Source: Actinobacteria bacterium UBA3120
Lineage (GTDB): Bacteria > Actinomycetota > Actinomycetes > S36-B12
NCBI GenBank assembly: GCA_002365735.1
Contig: DEZY01000010.1
Location: forward strand, 1 to 15,607
Length of the DNA stretch: 15,607 nucleotides
Reading direction: 5' to 3'
Positions 8,528 to 15,254 of the stretch are shown one piece after another (the first letter of the stretch is position 1; every line of letters begins with the position of its first letter). Below the pieces are notes generated by a model. The model had not been told where the DNA came from and ran no database searches. It was given only the letters and a program-made list of their open reading frames with translations. A program made the position numbers and the translations under genes.

Positions 8528-8731
8528 ATGCGTAAAAAGACACTCACCACATTTATCGCTACAGGAGCTCTCATCGTGGGGCTATCTGCTTGTTCAGCTG
8601 GTACCTCTGAAGTAGAACAGGTCGGTGACACTAATAGCGACACCTCAATCGATATTTCACCGACTATTAGTGGCGATGAGAGTGTGGACCTGGGAGACAT
8701 CGATACGGGCGAAGGTAACAGCACCAATTAA
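8528..8731 (+). CDS. Small acidic putative lipoprotein, function unknown
   Basis: This is a 67-residue protein with a clear type II signal peptide: basic MRKK start, hydrophobic core, and lipobox LSAC with Cys22. The mature part is only about 46 residues, very rich in Asp, Ser, Thr, Glu and Gly, with no basic residue after the lipobox and no hydrophobic core. It is therefore probably an unstructured, negatively charged tail held at the outer face of the membrane. A purine-rich site, aaagggg (8516-8522), precedes ATG 8528. It stands alone between the decayed VOC gene and the convergent metallopeptidase-like lipoprotein, whose N-terminal spacer has similar composition. I do not recognise a family. 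The signal and ribosome-binding site support a real gene, but its small size keeps doubt. Confidence 0.65.
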   Translation: MRKKTLTTFIATGALIVGLSACSAGTSEVEQVGDTNSDTSIDISPTISGDESVDLGDIDTGEGNSTN

Positions 8732-8880
8732 ATCGTGAACTCGTAAAGGCAGAAATTTAAGGCATCAAAGTCAACGGTGAATTGTGTTCGCACTTTCTTT
8801 CCTGTGCTTCCCCACACCCGATGCACGACGCCCCGGATGACACCTCCCGCTTGGGCGGTTCCAGGCTCGGTGGCGTCTTA

Positions 8881-9903
8881 TTAGAATTGGGACCACTGGT
8901 CTTCAATGCTTTCCATGCCGGGTTCAGAGTTCCCAAACTGAAATTCCCGAGCACACCCGTGAAACAACGAACCGTCCATTACCGACTCATGCTCAATCAA
9001 CTGGTTGTCTATCATGAGTAACAAAGCCGCGGCCCCTTTACGATCAGGGCTATTCTCTCTCAGGCCGCTACTTTCACTCAAAGATTGACGGGCTTGTTCG
9101 TAAATAAGTTCTCGCCCCTTGTCTTGATCACCATTCACTAAGAGCATCGTGGAAAAATAGTGAGCGCCCCCTTCAACCATCCACCGAGTAGTGCTGTCCT
9201 CGGCGTCGCCTGCGGTACGACACTGACCCTCTTCTTCTAAGTCCTGTTGGAATGCATGATAAAGCTCGTGCAGAACAAAGACCTCGGTTTCTGATGCGGG
9301 TTCTCGATTACGAAGACTGTCGGTGAGCCCAATGCCCACCACTCGCGTTTGCGGGCACAAGGCCCTCATGTGCGACGCGTCGCCACCGCGCTCAAGATAC
9401 CTGCGGTAAACCTCGATCTCATCCGCCCGGTACTCCGCGTTCTGAGACATGCATCCGTCAGCGTCAAGCCACGCCTCAAACTCTGCCATAAGGGAATCAA
9501 TCTGCTCTTGACTGAGCAGCTTTTCGTGTTCTACTGATTCACTCTCTGGGATTTCCTGGAGAGGTTCGATTCGCTCACCCACGTCATACACGAGCATCAA
9601 GACGTTCGAAACTCGTGATTGCATTTGCCCCTCAGCTAGCCCAGCCCAGCCCAGTAAAACCCCATCGTCGAGGCTAGAGCCGTTCAAAAGTGTGACCGTT
9701 GATGAATCCTGCGGGCGCTCCGACCCTGCCTCGTCTGAAGTTTCTTCCTCCGCGGTAGTCACCTCGCCCGTAGCCATATTCGACGAAGTGGGATTGTCGT
9801 TGACGTCGTTGTCGGCTACTTCACCAGAGCCACATGCGACAAGCAAAGCAAGGAGAACGGGTAGAAGAATCGCATGAACGACTCGGGTCATGCATTTGAC
9901 CAT
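8881..9903 (-). CDS. Putative gluzincin-type zinc metallopeptidase lipoprotein
   Basis: The 340-residue product starts with a type II signal peptide (MTRVVHAILLPVLLALLVAC; lipid-attachment Cys24 when counted from 9903). An acidic low-complexity spacer (about 25-70) follows, then a mostly helical domain. In that domain VFVLHELYHAFQQD contains an HExxH zinc motif (212-216), and 28 residues on WMVEGGAHYFS provides the third ligand Glu244 in the W-x-x-E-G-x-x-x-Y-F setting usual for gluzincins. It is therefore predicted to be a membrane-anchored extracytoplasmic peptidase, or a non-catalytic relative with an unknown substrate. Four cysteines in the domain could form disulfides. The reading frame is open to 9981, but residues before Met 9903 are Cys/Ser-rich and not signal-like. 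Met 9891 is a plausible alternative start, and the ribosome-binding site is weak for both. It converges on the small lipoprotein gene ending at 8731. The exact family is not recognised. Confidence 0.75.
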   Translation of the reverse strand: MVKCMTRVVHAILLPVLLALLVACGSGEVADNDVNDNPTSSNMATGEVTTAEEETSDEAGSERPQDSSTVTLLNGSSLDDGVLLGWAGLAEGQMQSRVSNVLMLVYDVGERIEPLQEIPESESVEHEKLLSQEQIDSLMAEFEAWLDADGCMSQNAEYRADEIEVYRRYLERGGDASHMRALCPQTRVVGIGLTDSLRNREPASETEVFVLHELYHAFQQDLEEEGQCRTAGDAEDSTTRWMVEGGAHYFSTMLLVNGDQDKGRELIYEQARQSLSESSGLRENSPDRKGAAALLLMIDNQLIEHESVMDGSLFHGCAREFQFGNSEPGMESIEDQWSQF

Positions 9904-10099
9904 ACCGGATCTCGACCCAGATGCAGCCTTGGTTGCTCTTGAATATCTAAAGTGTGAGGCACATGCGCAAGACATACACAACTACCTGCAACGGGCACGG
10001 GATGACATAGGGCGTCGAGATGTCAGACCTCCCTGCATGGCATGGACATATCCAGATCTTCGTGTGTTGGCAGTTATGACTGCAATTGACCTGCCCCGG

Positions 10100-10219
10100 T
10101 TAATGTGCCGGAGTGGGTGTTAGTTCCATGTTGTTGTGATACCAGTTTTTCTTGAATTCGTGCGGTGTCATGAATCCCAGTTATGAGTCGGGTCGGGTTG
10201 TAGTCCTGAGGAAGTCCTC
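10100..10219 (-). pseudogene. IS3-like transposase C-terminal remnant
   Basis: On the minus strand the frame reads EDFLRTTTRPDS, an in-frame TAA (10183-10181), then LGFMTPHEFKKNWYHNN and MELTPTPAH with a stop at 10102-10100. The R-P-x-S-x-L-G-x-x-T-P-x-E block is the usual C-terminal signature of IS3/IS481-type DDE transposases, where 'YN..RPHS.LG' is conserved. Here His is Asp and the following codon is a stop. The catalytic DDE core is absent: the frame continues upstream only to about 10275 with unrelated-looking sequence. The text just after the stop (tgccccggttaatgtgccgg, from 10092) could be a terminal inverted repeat, but no matching partner was found in the window. Dead element. Confidence 0.5.
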
Positions 10220-10643
10220 GGCCATGATTTTCACCCCGAGCAGGGTGGCGTGACGGAGGATGCGCGGCTCATCGGTGGCCAGATCGATGCCACTTTTTCA
10301 CCGAAGCCGGTATCAATACTGTTCAAGTGGTATCCCTTTTTTGTGTGGTCGCTGCCGCACCCTCAAGATTAACGCCCTACGCCAGCGCGGCTATGTTCAC
10401 AACAAAAATCCTACAAGAACGGACCGACGCAATACGAGTGCAATAAAACCGAGGGCACTCCCAATCGAAAACTGGCTTCACACCGTGAAACGCATGGAGA
10501 CTTCTCGTGTCAATGGGTGGCCCAGATAAGGGAACTGGCGACGATGAACCCAACATTTGGGATTGCCCCAGAGACTGGATTATTCGCCGCATCCCCGGTA
10601 GCCTTTCGCCAACGCATTTCCACGCTGAGTCTGGAGGTACAGA
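10220..10643. other. Gap between transposase remnant and DUF5993-like gene
   Basis: No gene can be supported here. Open frames exist on both strands (for example + 10260-10529 and - 10377-10823), but they lack ribosome-binding sites, recognisable motifs and normal composition. One + frame around 10290-10430 carries a Cys-rich segment (YQYCSSGIPFLCGRCR) of unknown origin. The stretch probably holds IS debris plus the promoter of the DUF5993-dsbB unit. Confidence 0.4.
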
Positions 10644-10796
10644 ATGTTCGCACTCGTCGTGCTCGCTTTTCTTGTTGCCTTCGCCTTGATCTGGACCGGT
10701 AGACGCAAGCCGGCAATAGCACTGGCCGTCGTTCTGCAATTCGCCTGTGTTGGCTTTTACTTCACCCACTCCTACCATGTGAACTGGCCATGGTAA
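10644..10796 (+). CDS. DUF5993-like small membrane protein
   Basis: This is a 50-residue, two-helix membrane peptide: MFALVVLAFLVAFALIW (1-17), a short basic turn TGRRKP, a second hydrophobic segment (about 24-41), and the tail FTHSYHVNWPW. Size, hydropathy, the W-x-G-R-R turn, the His-bearing C-terminus and especially the position directly upstream of a DsbB-family gene match what I know of DUF5993, a short-protein family of unknown function. A strong ribosome-binding site, GGAGG (10633-10637), lies 6 nt before ATG 10644, which makes this start very convincing. Its stop TAA (10794-10796) overlaps the dsbB start by 7 nt, so translation should be coupled. A role as accessory or stabilising subunit of the DsbB-like oxidoreductase is inferred from that linkage only. 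Confidence 0.8.
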   Translation: MFALVVLAFLVAFALIWTGRRKPAIALAVVLQFACVGFYFTHSYHVNWPW

Positions 10797-11473
10797 CCGG
10801 ACCTCCGGAGTCCACTTCGGCATCGACCACAGTCGACAAAACTCCGAGCCGAAAATTTACTGCACTCTTTCGGGACAGCGAGCGCTTTGAGCTGCTCTCC
10901 GACACTCGCGCAACCGGTCTCGCCCGGGGGTTGAACTACTTAGGACTGGTCATACCGCTGTTGGTGGTGTTAGCGGCCATCGTCACGCAGGTCGTGAGTG
11001 GGGAACTTCCATGCTCACACTGCAACATGGAGAGATTGGGCTATTTCACCCTCGCTCTCGGACCAGCACTCAACCTCAAGTTCGGGGTCCGGCCCAGCCA
11101 CTACGGAATCAGTCTTGCGGGAGCCATGTTCCTCGGGGCGGTATCGCTAGACATGATGGTTCGCGTCGCACAAAACGTCGGTCCGGCCGGGTGGGGGCCT
11201 GTCGTTTTGGGACTTCACGTCAACAGTTGGTCATTGATTATTTCCATAGTCGCCGGCGTCGGCGTGGTGTTGATGCTTTTGTGGGAACGACAATTTGATT
11301 TAGAACGCCTCCACAGGACAGCCCTTGGATGGCCCACCGGCTTGCTTCTCGCGATCGCCATGATCGTTGTAATGGGAGTCGTTGCGCTCGACCTAATCTC
11401 AGTCATTTTCGAGTGCGGGCCAGGTATTTGCCCTGACGATCCGCCAACCACATACCCTTACTGGCCCTTTTAG
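10790..11473 (+). CDS. dsbB: DsbB-family disulfide bond formation protein
   Basis: This is an integral-membrane thiol:quinone oxidoreductase predicted to re-oxidise an extracytoplasmic DsbA-like thiol oxidase. Its 227 residues comprise a hydrophilic N-terminal extension (1-45) and about five hydrophobic helices (about 47-68, 83-100, 104-125, 147-166, 182-205), rather than the usual four. Two redox cysteine pairs are visible: PCSHCNMER (Cys75-Cys78), the quinone-proximal CxxC followed by Arg82 in the place of the conserved DsbB arginine, and ECGPGICPDDP (Cys209-Cys214) in a late loop. GWGPVVLGLHVNSWSLII (134-151) also fits the family. No ribosome-binding site is seen at ATG 10790. Expression should depend on coupling with the overlapping upstream small gene. 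No DsbA-like partner is encoded in the window. Confidence 0.88.
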   Translation: MVTGPPESTSASTTVDKTPSRKFTALFRDSERFELLSDTRATGLARGLNYLGLVIPLLVVLAAIVTQVVSGELPCSHCNMERLGYFTLALGPALNLKFGVRPSHYGISLAGAMFLGAVSLDMMVRVAQNVGPAGWGPVVLGLHVNSWSLIISIVAGVGVVLMLLWERQFDLERLHRTALGWPTGLLLAIAMIVVMGVVALDLISVIFECGPGICPDDPPTTYPYWPF

Positions 11474-12002
11474 TCGCTTCGCCTCTGTCATGTGACCGCA
11501 TTTCTTCGCTGGAAGTATCTGTCACCGACATTGTCAGTCCAATGCTGGTGCTCGGTGTGGTTGCGTGAACGCCGTGGGCTCCGAAAAATGAACTGATCGG
11601 CTCTACCAAAAGAGCATCGGGGGCAACTCAGAGAGTATTTCGGTCCTTCCTCACTTCACGTAATGCACCAGGTCTCGAAGTAATTGCTCACGTACGGGGC
11701 ACGCAGCGTAAGCGCCAGTGGGTGGCGCGCACTCGCTTTTAGCGGACCAGGACTGCGTCAAACACTTCCGGTCTTTGGGCTGGGCGCAAAGTAGGTGCTG
11801 ACAAAGGCGGCGATAGCTGTGGCTTCGGGGCTGGCCTCAACTGTCGATATGTAATTGAGTATTCGATCGCCTATACCCTTGCAACAGTCGCGGAACGCGA
11901 ATGTCCGCCCACCTCTGATTGCAATGGCACATTGTTTCTCAGCCGCAGAGCTGAAAGCGAGAGTGCCTTGGTTTATAGAGAACTATGGAAAACGTGCCCG
12001 TT
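11474..12002. other. 529-nt intergenic stretch with one short open frame
   Basis: Between dsbB and the convergent dehydrogenase gene I see no recognisable gene. On the minus strand a frame is open from 11982 to a TGA at 11760-11758 and yields a plausible-looking stretch (GDRILNYISTVEASPEATAI, then AAFVSTYFAPSPKTGSV). It has no ATG or GTG start and no ribosome-binding site. It may be a gene remnant of unknown family. No clear terminator hairpin with a T-run follows dsbB. Confidence 0.4.
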
Positions 12003-13037
12003 TCATATTTTCATTCGCTCCCGCGGGGTCATACCTGCGGCGATGTAACACTGATCGATGAACTCCATGTGCCGAACAGCCTCGTGCTGATCGGTGATGT
12101 TGGTATCTGCGCCCTCGCGAATAGCGCGAGTGAGAGCCTCGAGTTGGTAGGTGTACGAGGAGCGAGTACCCAGGTCCTCAGTCCGTGATTCGCCATCAGC
12201 TGTCACGGTGAGGCTGCCGTCAACGTGCGGGCGCACAAACGAGGGCACCAAGATCCGGCCTTTGGTCCCGAGGACTCGAACCTCGCAGTGGTACTGGTCG
12301 TATGCGCTAACTGATGGATCTGCATCGAGCGCCAGCATGTCGCATCGAGCTACCGCAGAGGCACCGTTGGGGAGCAGGAATCGTGCGGCTAATTCCGAAT
12401 CCACCTTGGACGCGTATTCAGCGGACATCGCTGCCGTGAGTTTGGGTTCACCCCCCATAGCCTGGGCAATTGAGCGAACCGCATGCAGGCTATAAACACC
12501 AATGTCCATCATCGCGCCACCCGAGAGCTCCCATGAAGTACGAAGGTCTTCAACGCCAGGATCTGGCATCACGAACATTGCATCAACGTCGCGTACTTCG
12601 CCGATCTCACCGCTGGTGATGATCTCGAGCATCCGCAGGTATACAGGATGGTAGGCGTGGTGAAATGCCTCCATGAACACCAGGCCCGTCTCGTCAGCAA
12701 CGGCCGCAACATCGCGAGCCTCGTCGGCATTACTTGCAGATGGCTTCTCAGCCAACACATGCTTACCAGCGCGCAGCGCGCGAATATTCCACGGCGCATG
12801 CATTCCGTTAGGCAGTGGGTTATAGACCACGTCGATGTCAGGATCAGCAAGCAAGTCCTCGTACGATTCATGCACTTTTGCAAAGCCATGTTGGGTGGCA
12901 AACGCTTCACCGCGTGCTTTGGTCCGAGCCGCTACCGCAACTAATTCAGCGCCAATGTTCTTAGCTGGCTGAATCACCGCCATGTCGGTAATGCGAGCAG
13001 CACCCAGGACACCAATTCGTAACGGAGCATTTGTCAT
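12003..13037 (-). CDS. Gfo/Idh/MocA-family NAD(P)-dependent oxidoreductase
   Basis: This is a cytoplasmic dehydrogenase of 344 residues acting on a sugar, polyol or related cyclic hydroxyl compound. The N-terminal Rossmann fold starts at RIGVLGAARI (7-16). The family signature AEKPS (96-100) carries the conserved catalytic Lys98. MEAFHHAYHP (122-131) and GGAMMDIGVYSLHAVR (173-188), with the D-x-x-x-x-x-x-H pair Asp178/His185, complete the usual active-site elements. The sequence around MEAF(x)nHP resembles the trans-1,2-dihydrobenzene-diol or 1,5-anhydrofructose-like subgroup, but the substrate cannot be assigned. The frame is open far upstream, but everything before ATG 13037 overlaps the aldo/keto reductase gene in another frame. 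It begins 19 nt after that gene's stop, so the two are co-transcribed and may act on the same carbohydrate. The ribosome-binding site is weak. Confidence 0.88.
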   Translation of the reverse strand: MTNAPLRIGVLGAARITDMAVIQPAKNIGAELVAVAARTKARGEAFATQHGFAKVHESYEDLLADPDIDVVYNPLPNGMHAPWNIRALRAGKHVLAEKPSASNADEARDVAAVADETGLVFMEAFHHAYHPVYLRMLEIITSGEIGEVRDVDAMFVMPDPGVEDLRTSWELSGGAMMDIGVYSLHAVRSIAQAMGGEPKLTAAMSAEYASKVDSELAARFLLPNGASAVARCDMLALDADPSVSAYDQYHCEVRVLGTKGRILVPSFVRPHVDGSLTVTADGESRTEDLGTRSSYTYQLEALTRAIREGADTNITDQHEAVRHMEFIDQCYIAAGMTPRERMKI

Positions 13038-13056
13038 GGTGTGACCGTACCGGACA

Positions 13057-14106
13057 TCATCCCAAGCGGGATTGTGATCTCCAGAGGTCAATCGTGGGGG
13101 TATCAACGGCGAGCGAATCGATGGCCGCGATTTCCGCAGTGCTGAAGTCGAGGTTCCGTACTGCGCCGACAGAATCTTCGAGTTGCGCAGGACTTGAGGC
13201 ACCGACGAGTGAGGTAGTGACCCGAGGATCGCGCAAAGTCCAAGCAATCGCCATCTGCGCAAGGGACTGACCGCGTTCCTTGGCAATCCCCGCAAGACCC
13301 TTGATCCGATCGAGGGTCTCCCCCGTGACGAGGGAATCGGGATTCAGGCTCTTACCTTGCGTCGCCCGAGACCCTTCCGGGATGCCGTCGACGTACCGAT
13401 CAGTGAGCATGCCCTGCGCGAGCGGACTGAACGTGATTGCACCAGCACCTACTTCAGCGAGTGCATCGAGCAATCCATCTTCGATCCAACGGTTCAACAT
13501 GGAATAAGAGGGCTGGTGAATCAAAAGCGGCACACCGAGATCGCCCAGAATGCGAGCCGCTTCAAGGGTGCGTGCCGGCGAATATGACGAGATACCAACG
13601 TAGAGTGCTTTTCCTTGCTGTACCGCGGTAGCGAGGGCCCCCATGGACTCAGCAAGAGGAGTTTCCAGGTCGGGCCGGTGATGGTAAAAAATGTCGACGT
13701 ATTCAAGGCCCAGCCGCTGCAAACTTTGGTCAAGGCTAGCGAGGATGTGTTTGCGCGAGCCAAGATCACCGTAGGGCCCGGGCCACATATCCCAGCCAGC
13801 CTTGGATGAGATGACGAGCTCATCGCGCAACCCCGAAAAATCCTCGCGTAGAATTCGACCAGCGTTGATCTCCGCCGAGCCGTAGGGCGGGCCGTAGTTG
13901 TTCGCCAGGTCAAAGTGCGTTATTCCCAGATCAAACGACTTACGCATGATCGCTCGCTGTTTCTCGATCGGCTTGTCATCGCCAAAGTTGTGCCAGAAGC
14001 CCAGAGAAATAGCGGGCAGTTTCAAGCCACTTTGGCCGGTCCGCCGGTAGGGCATCCGCCCGTCGTATCGGTCGGGATCGGGTGAGTACACATCGAATGG
14101 GGGCAT
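13057..14106 (-). CDS. YghZ/MgrA-type aldo/keto reductase
   Basis: This NADPH-dependent reductase belongs to the subgroup that in E. coli (YghZ, 346 residues) reduces L-glyceraldehyde 3-phosphate and methylglyoxal. Its 349 residues match that length. Subgroup-specific stretches are YRRTGQSGLKLPAISLGFWH (20-39), ANNYGPPYGSAE (68-79) and WDMWPGPYGD (105-114). The AKR catalytic tetrad is present: Asp66, Tyr71, Lys102 and a His at 142/143 in YHHRPD. The cofactor end includes WTLRDPRVTTSLVGASSPAQ. ATG 14106 follows GGGAGA at a spacing of 9 nt and gives the family's N-terminus. The longer frame to 14211 adds unrelated residues. It is the first gene of a two-gene unit with the Gfo/Idh/MocA dehydrogenase. 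The methylglyoxal or glyceraldehyde-phosphate substrate is inferred from the family. Confidence 0.9.
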   Translation of the reverse strand: MPPFDVYSPDPDRYDGRMPYRRTGQSGLKLPAISLGFWHNFGDDKPIEKQRAIMRKSFDLGITHFDLANNYGPPYGSAEINAGRILREDFSGLRDELVISSKAGWDMWPGPYGDLGSRKHILASLDQSLQRLGLEYVDIFYHHRPDLETPLAESMGALATAVQQGKALYVGISSYSPARTLEAARILGDLGVPLLIHQPSYSMLNRWIEDGLLDALAEVGAGAITFSPLAQGMLTDRYVDGIPEGSRATQGKSLNPDSLVTGETLDRIKGLAGIAKERGQSLAQMAIAWTLRDPRVTTSLVGASSPAQLEDSVGAVRNLDFSTAEIAAIDSLAVDTPTIDLWRSQSRLG

Positions 14107-14515
14107 GACAGGGATTCTCCCATCACCGATACCGCCACTGACACCGCGGTTATCCAGACTTGCCGCGGGCCCTCGTCCCGCACTAGAAGGTGTCAACTCA
14201 ACTGCCAGCAATCCTTAAGACGGCGCGAGGTTCCTGTTGGAGCGGCCGTGTTTTAAAACCAGTTTTACTACGCAATTACTACACGATGTCCCTTTTACAC
14301 GCATCTTTTCTATCGAAATACTAAAACAAACGTGCAGATCCTACTACCTATTTTGACGGCGTCTCGCACAGCCGCAATTCGATGGAGGGTCAAGTGATCA
14401 CCGAAGACACAAATGCCTGAAGAGGTGCGGCCCTCTGTGAAAAGAGACTATTCCGTGTTTATAGCCCTAGGCGGATCAGGGCGAGCGTGAAATGGGAATC
14501 TGTTCAGCGTCGGGG
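14107..14515. other. 409-nt intergenic region upstream of the aldo/keto reductase
   Basis: No gene is supported. The stretch 14260-14360 is noticeably AT-richer than its surroundings and is the likely promoter region for the minus-strand reductase operon, but I cannot place -35 and -10 boxes with confidence. A short inverted repeat, gccct (14464-14468) with agggc (14478-14482), lies downstream of the secreted-protein gene and could be a weak terminator. Confidence 0.35.
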
Positions 14516-15247
14516 TTATCGAATCTTGTATGACTGTTGCTTGAGATATGGAGCCCACTCACCAGTCACTCCCGGCGCTGTAGCCTGCACTGCGCATTTT
14601 CCGGGCTTGAGGCCTTTTAAGATGACGGATCCATTCTTTCGCACCCGAACGGCGCACCTCTTTGCGCCGGTCGAGACCGCGAAGGACACAGGCTGCTGCG
14701 CTGCAGCTGTTTGATCTGCGCCGGCTCTAGCAATCACCTTGGTCTTGCCGACCTTGATCGGTTTGACGGCCATGAGTTCGCTGTAAACCTGCTGAGGCCG
14801 AGCGGTCACCGTGAGTGTCATACTCTTCACAGGTCCGCTGCCAGGCACCAGGACCCCTGGTCCCGCACTAACCGTGTACTTCACAACAATTTGGTAGGCC
14901 CCTGGTGTCATTGGCTGAAATGTGTAACTGCCGTAAACGTCATCAGGATCAGCGTTGACAAGCACGGGATCAGCGTTGTCGCCAAAAGGGTCCTCAATAC
15001 TGAATTCGAAAACACCTCCGTTCGGTCCCGCGGCCCCTGGAATGATTTCGGCGGTGATAATCACCAACTCTCCCTTAACGGCGGGATTTGGACCTGCCGT
15101 GAGAGTCATTCCGCCCAGCGCGGCGGCAGGGGGCGCAAGGGTGCCCACGACGACAGCCGAAATAAGCATCAAGATTGTTGTGCGCAAGGCCAATCGAATG
15201 CTCTTGTTGACCCTTTTATGGCGAGTGGATGCCACTGTCATTGCCAT
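14516..15247 (-). CDS. Secreted two-module Ig-like protein, function unknown
   Basis: This is a 243-residue exported protein. The N-terminus has basic residues (RHKRVNKSIRLALR), a hydrophobic core (about 24-38) and a likely signal peptidase I site after APPAAA (about 39-44). The mature part looks entirely beta-sheet. Module 1 (about 46-150) begins GGMTLTAGPNPAVKGELVII and ends TLTVTARP, like a PKD/Ig-like domain. Module 2 (about 160-243) has the pattern PVSFAVSTGAKRCAV, NGSVILKGLKPGKCAVQATA, with Cys198 and Cys218 likely disulfide-bonded, as in actinobacterial surface-protein repeat modules. There is no sorting signal, lipobox or C-terminal membrane anchor, so it is probably released or cell-wall associated. 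Starts at 15247 or 15241 are both possible and neither has a good ribosome-binding site. Its upstream side abuts the truncated amine oxidase, leaving almost no intact promoter space. Confidence 0.7.
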   Translation of the reverse strand: MAMTVASTRHKRVNKSIRLALRTTILMLISAVVVGTLAPPAAALGGMTLTAGPNPAVKGELVIITAEIIPGAAGPNGGVFEFSIEDPFGDNADPVLVNADPDDVYGSYTFQPMTPGAYQIVVKYTVSAGPGVLVPGSGPVKSMTLTVTARPQQVYSELMAVKPIKVGKTKVIARAGADQTAAAQQPVSFAVSTGAKRCAVRVRKNGSVILKGLKPGKCAVQATAPGVTGEWAPYLKQQSYKIR

Positions 15248-15254
15248 GCCGTGA

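Noticed and set aside
9890-10123. 77-codon + strand frame overlapping the metallopeptidase gene start
   Set aside because: No ribosome-binding site or family pattern. It overlaps a clear signal peptide on the other strand and runs into the transposase remnant.
10377-10823. 148-codon open frame on the minus strand
   Set aside because: It runs antisense through the well-supported DUF5993-like gene and the dsbB start, has no recognisable motif and has an unnatural composition.
13038-13295. N-terminal extension of the Gfo/Idh/MocA gene (86 extra codons)
   Set aside because: The extension overlaps the conserved C-terminus of the aldo/keto reductase in another frame, and the Rossmann fold begins right after ATG 13037.
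14464-14482. Terminator after the secreted-protein gene
   Set aside because: The stem is only 5 bp with a 9-nt loop and no T-run on the relevant strand. It is mentioned only as a weak possibility in the intergenic entry.
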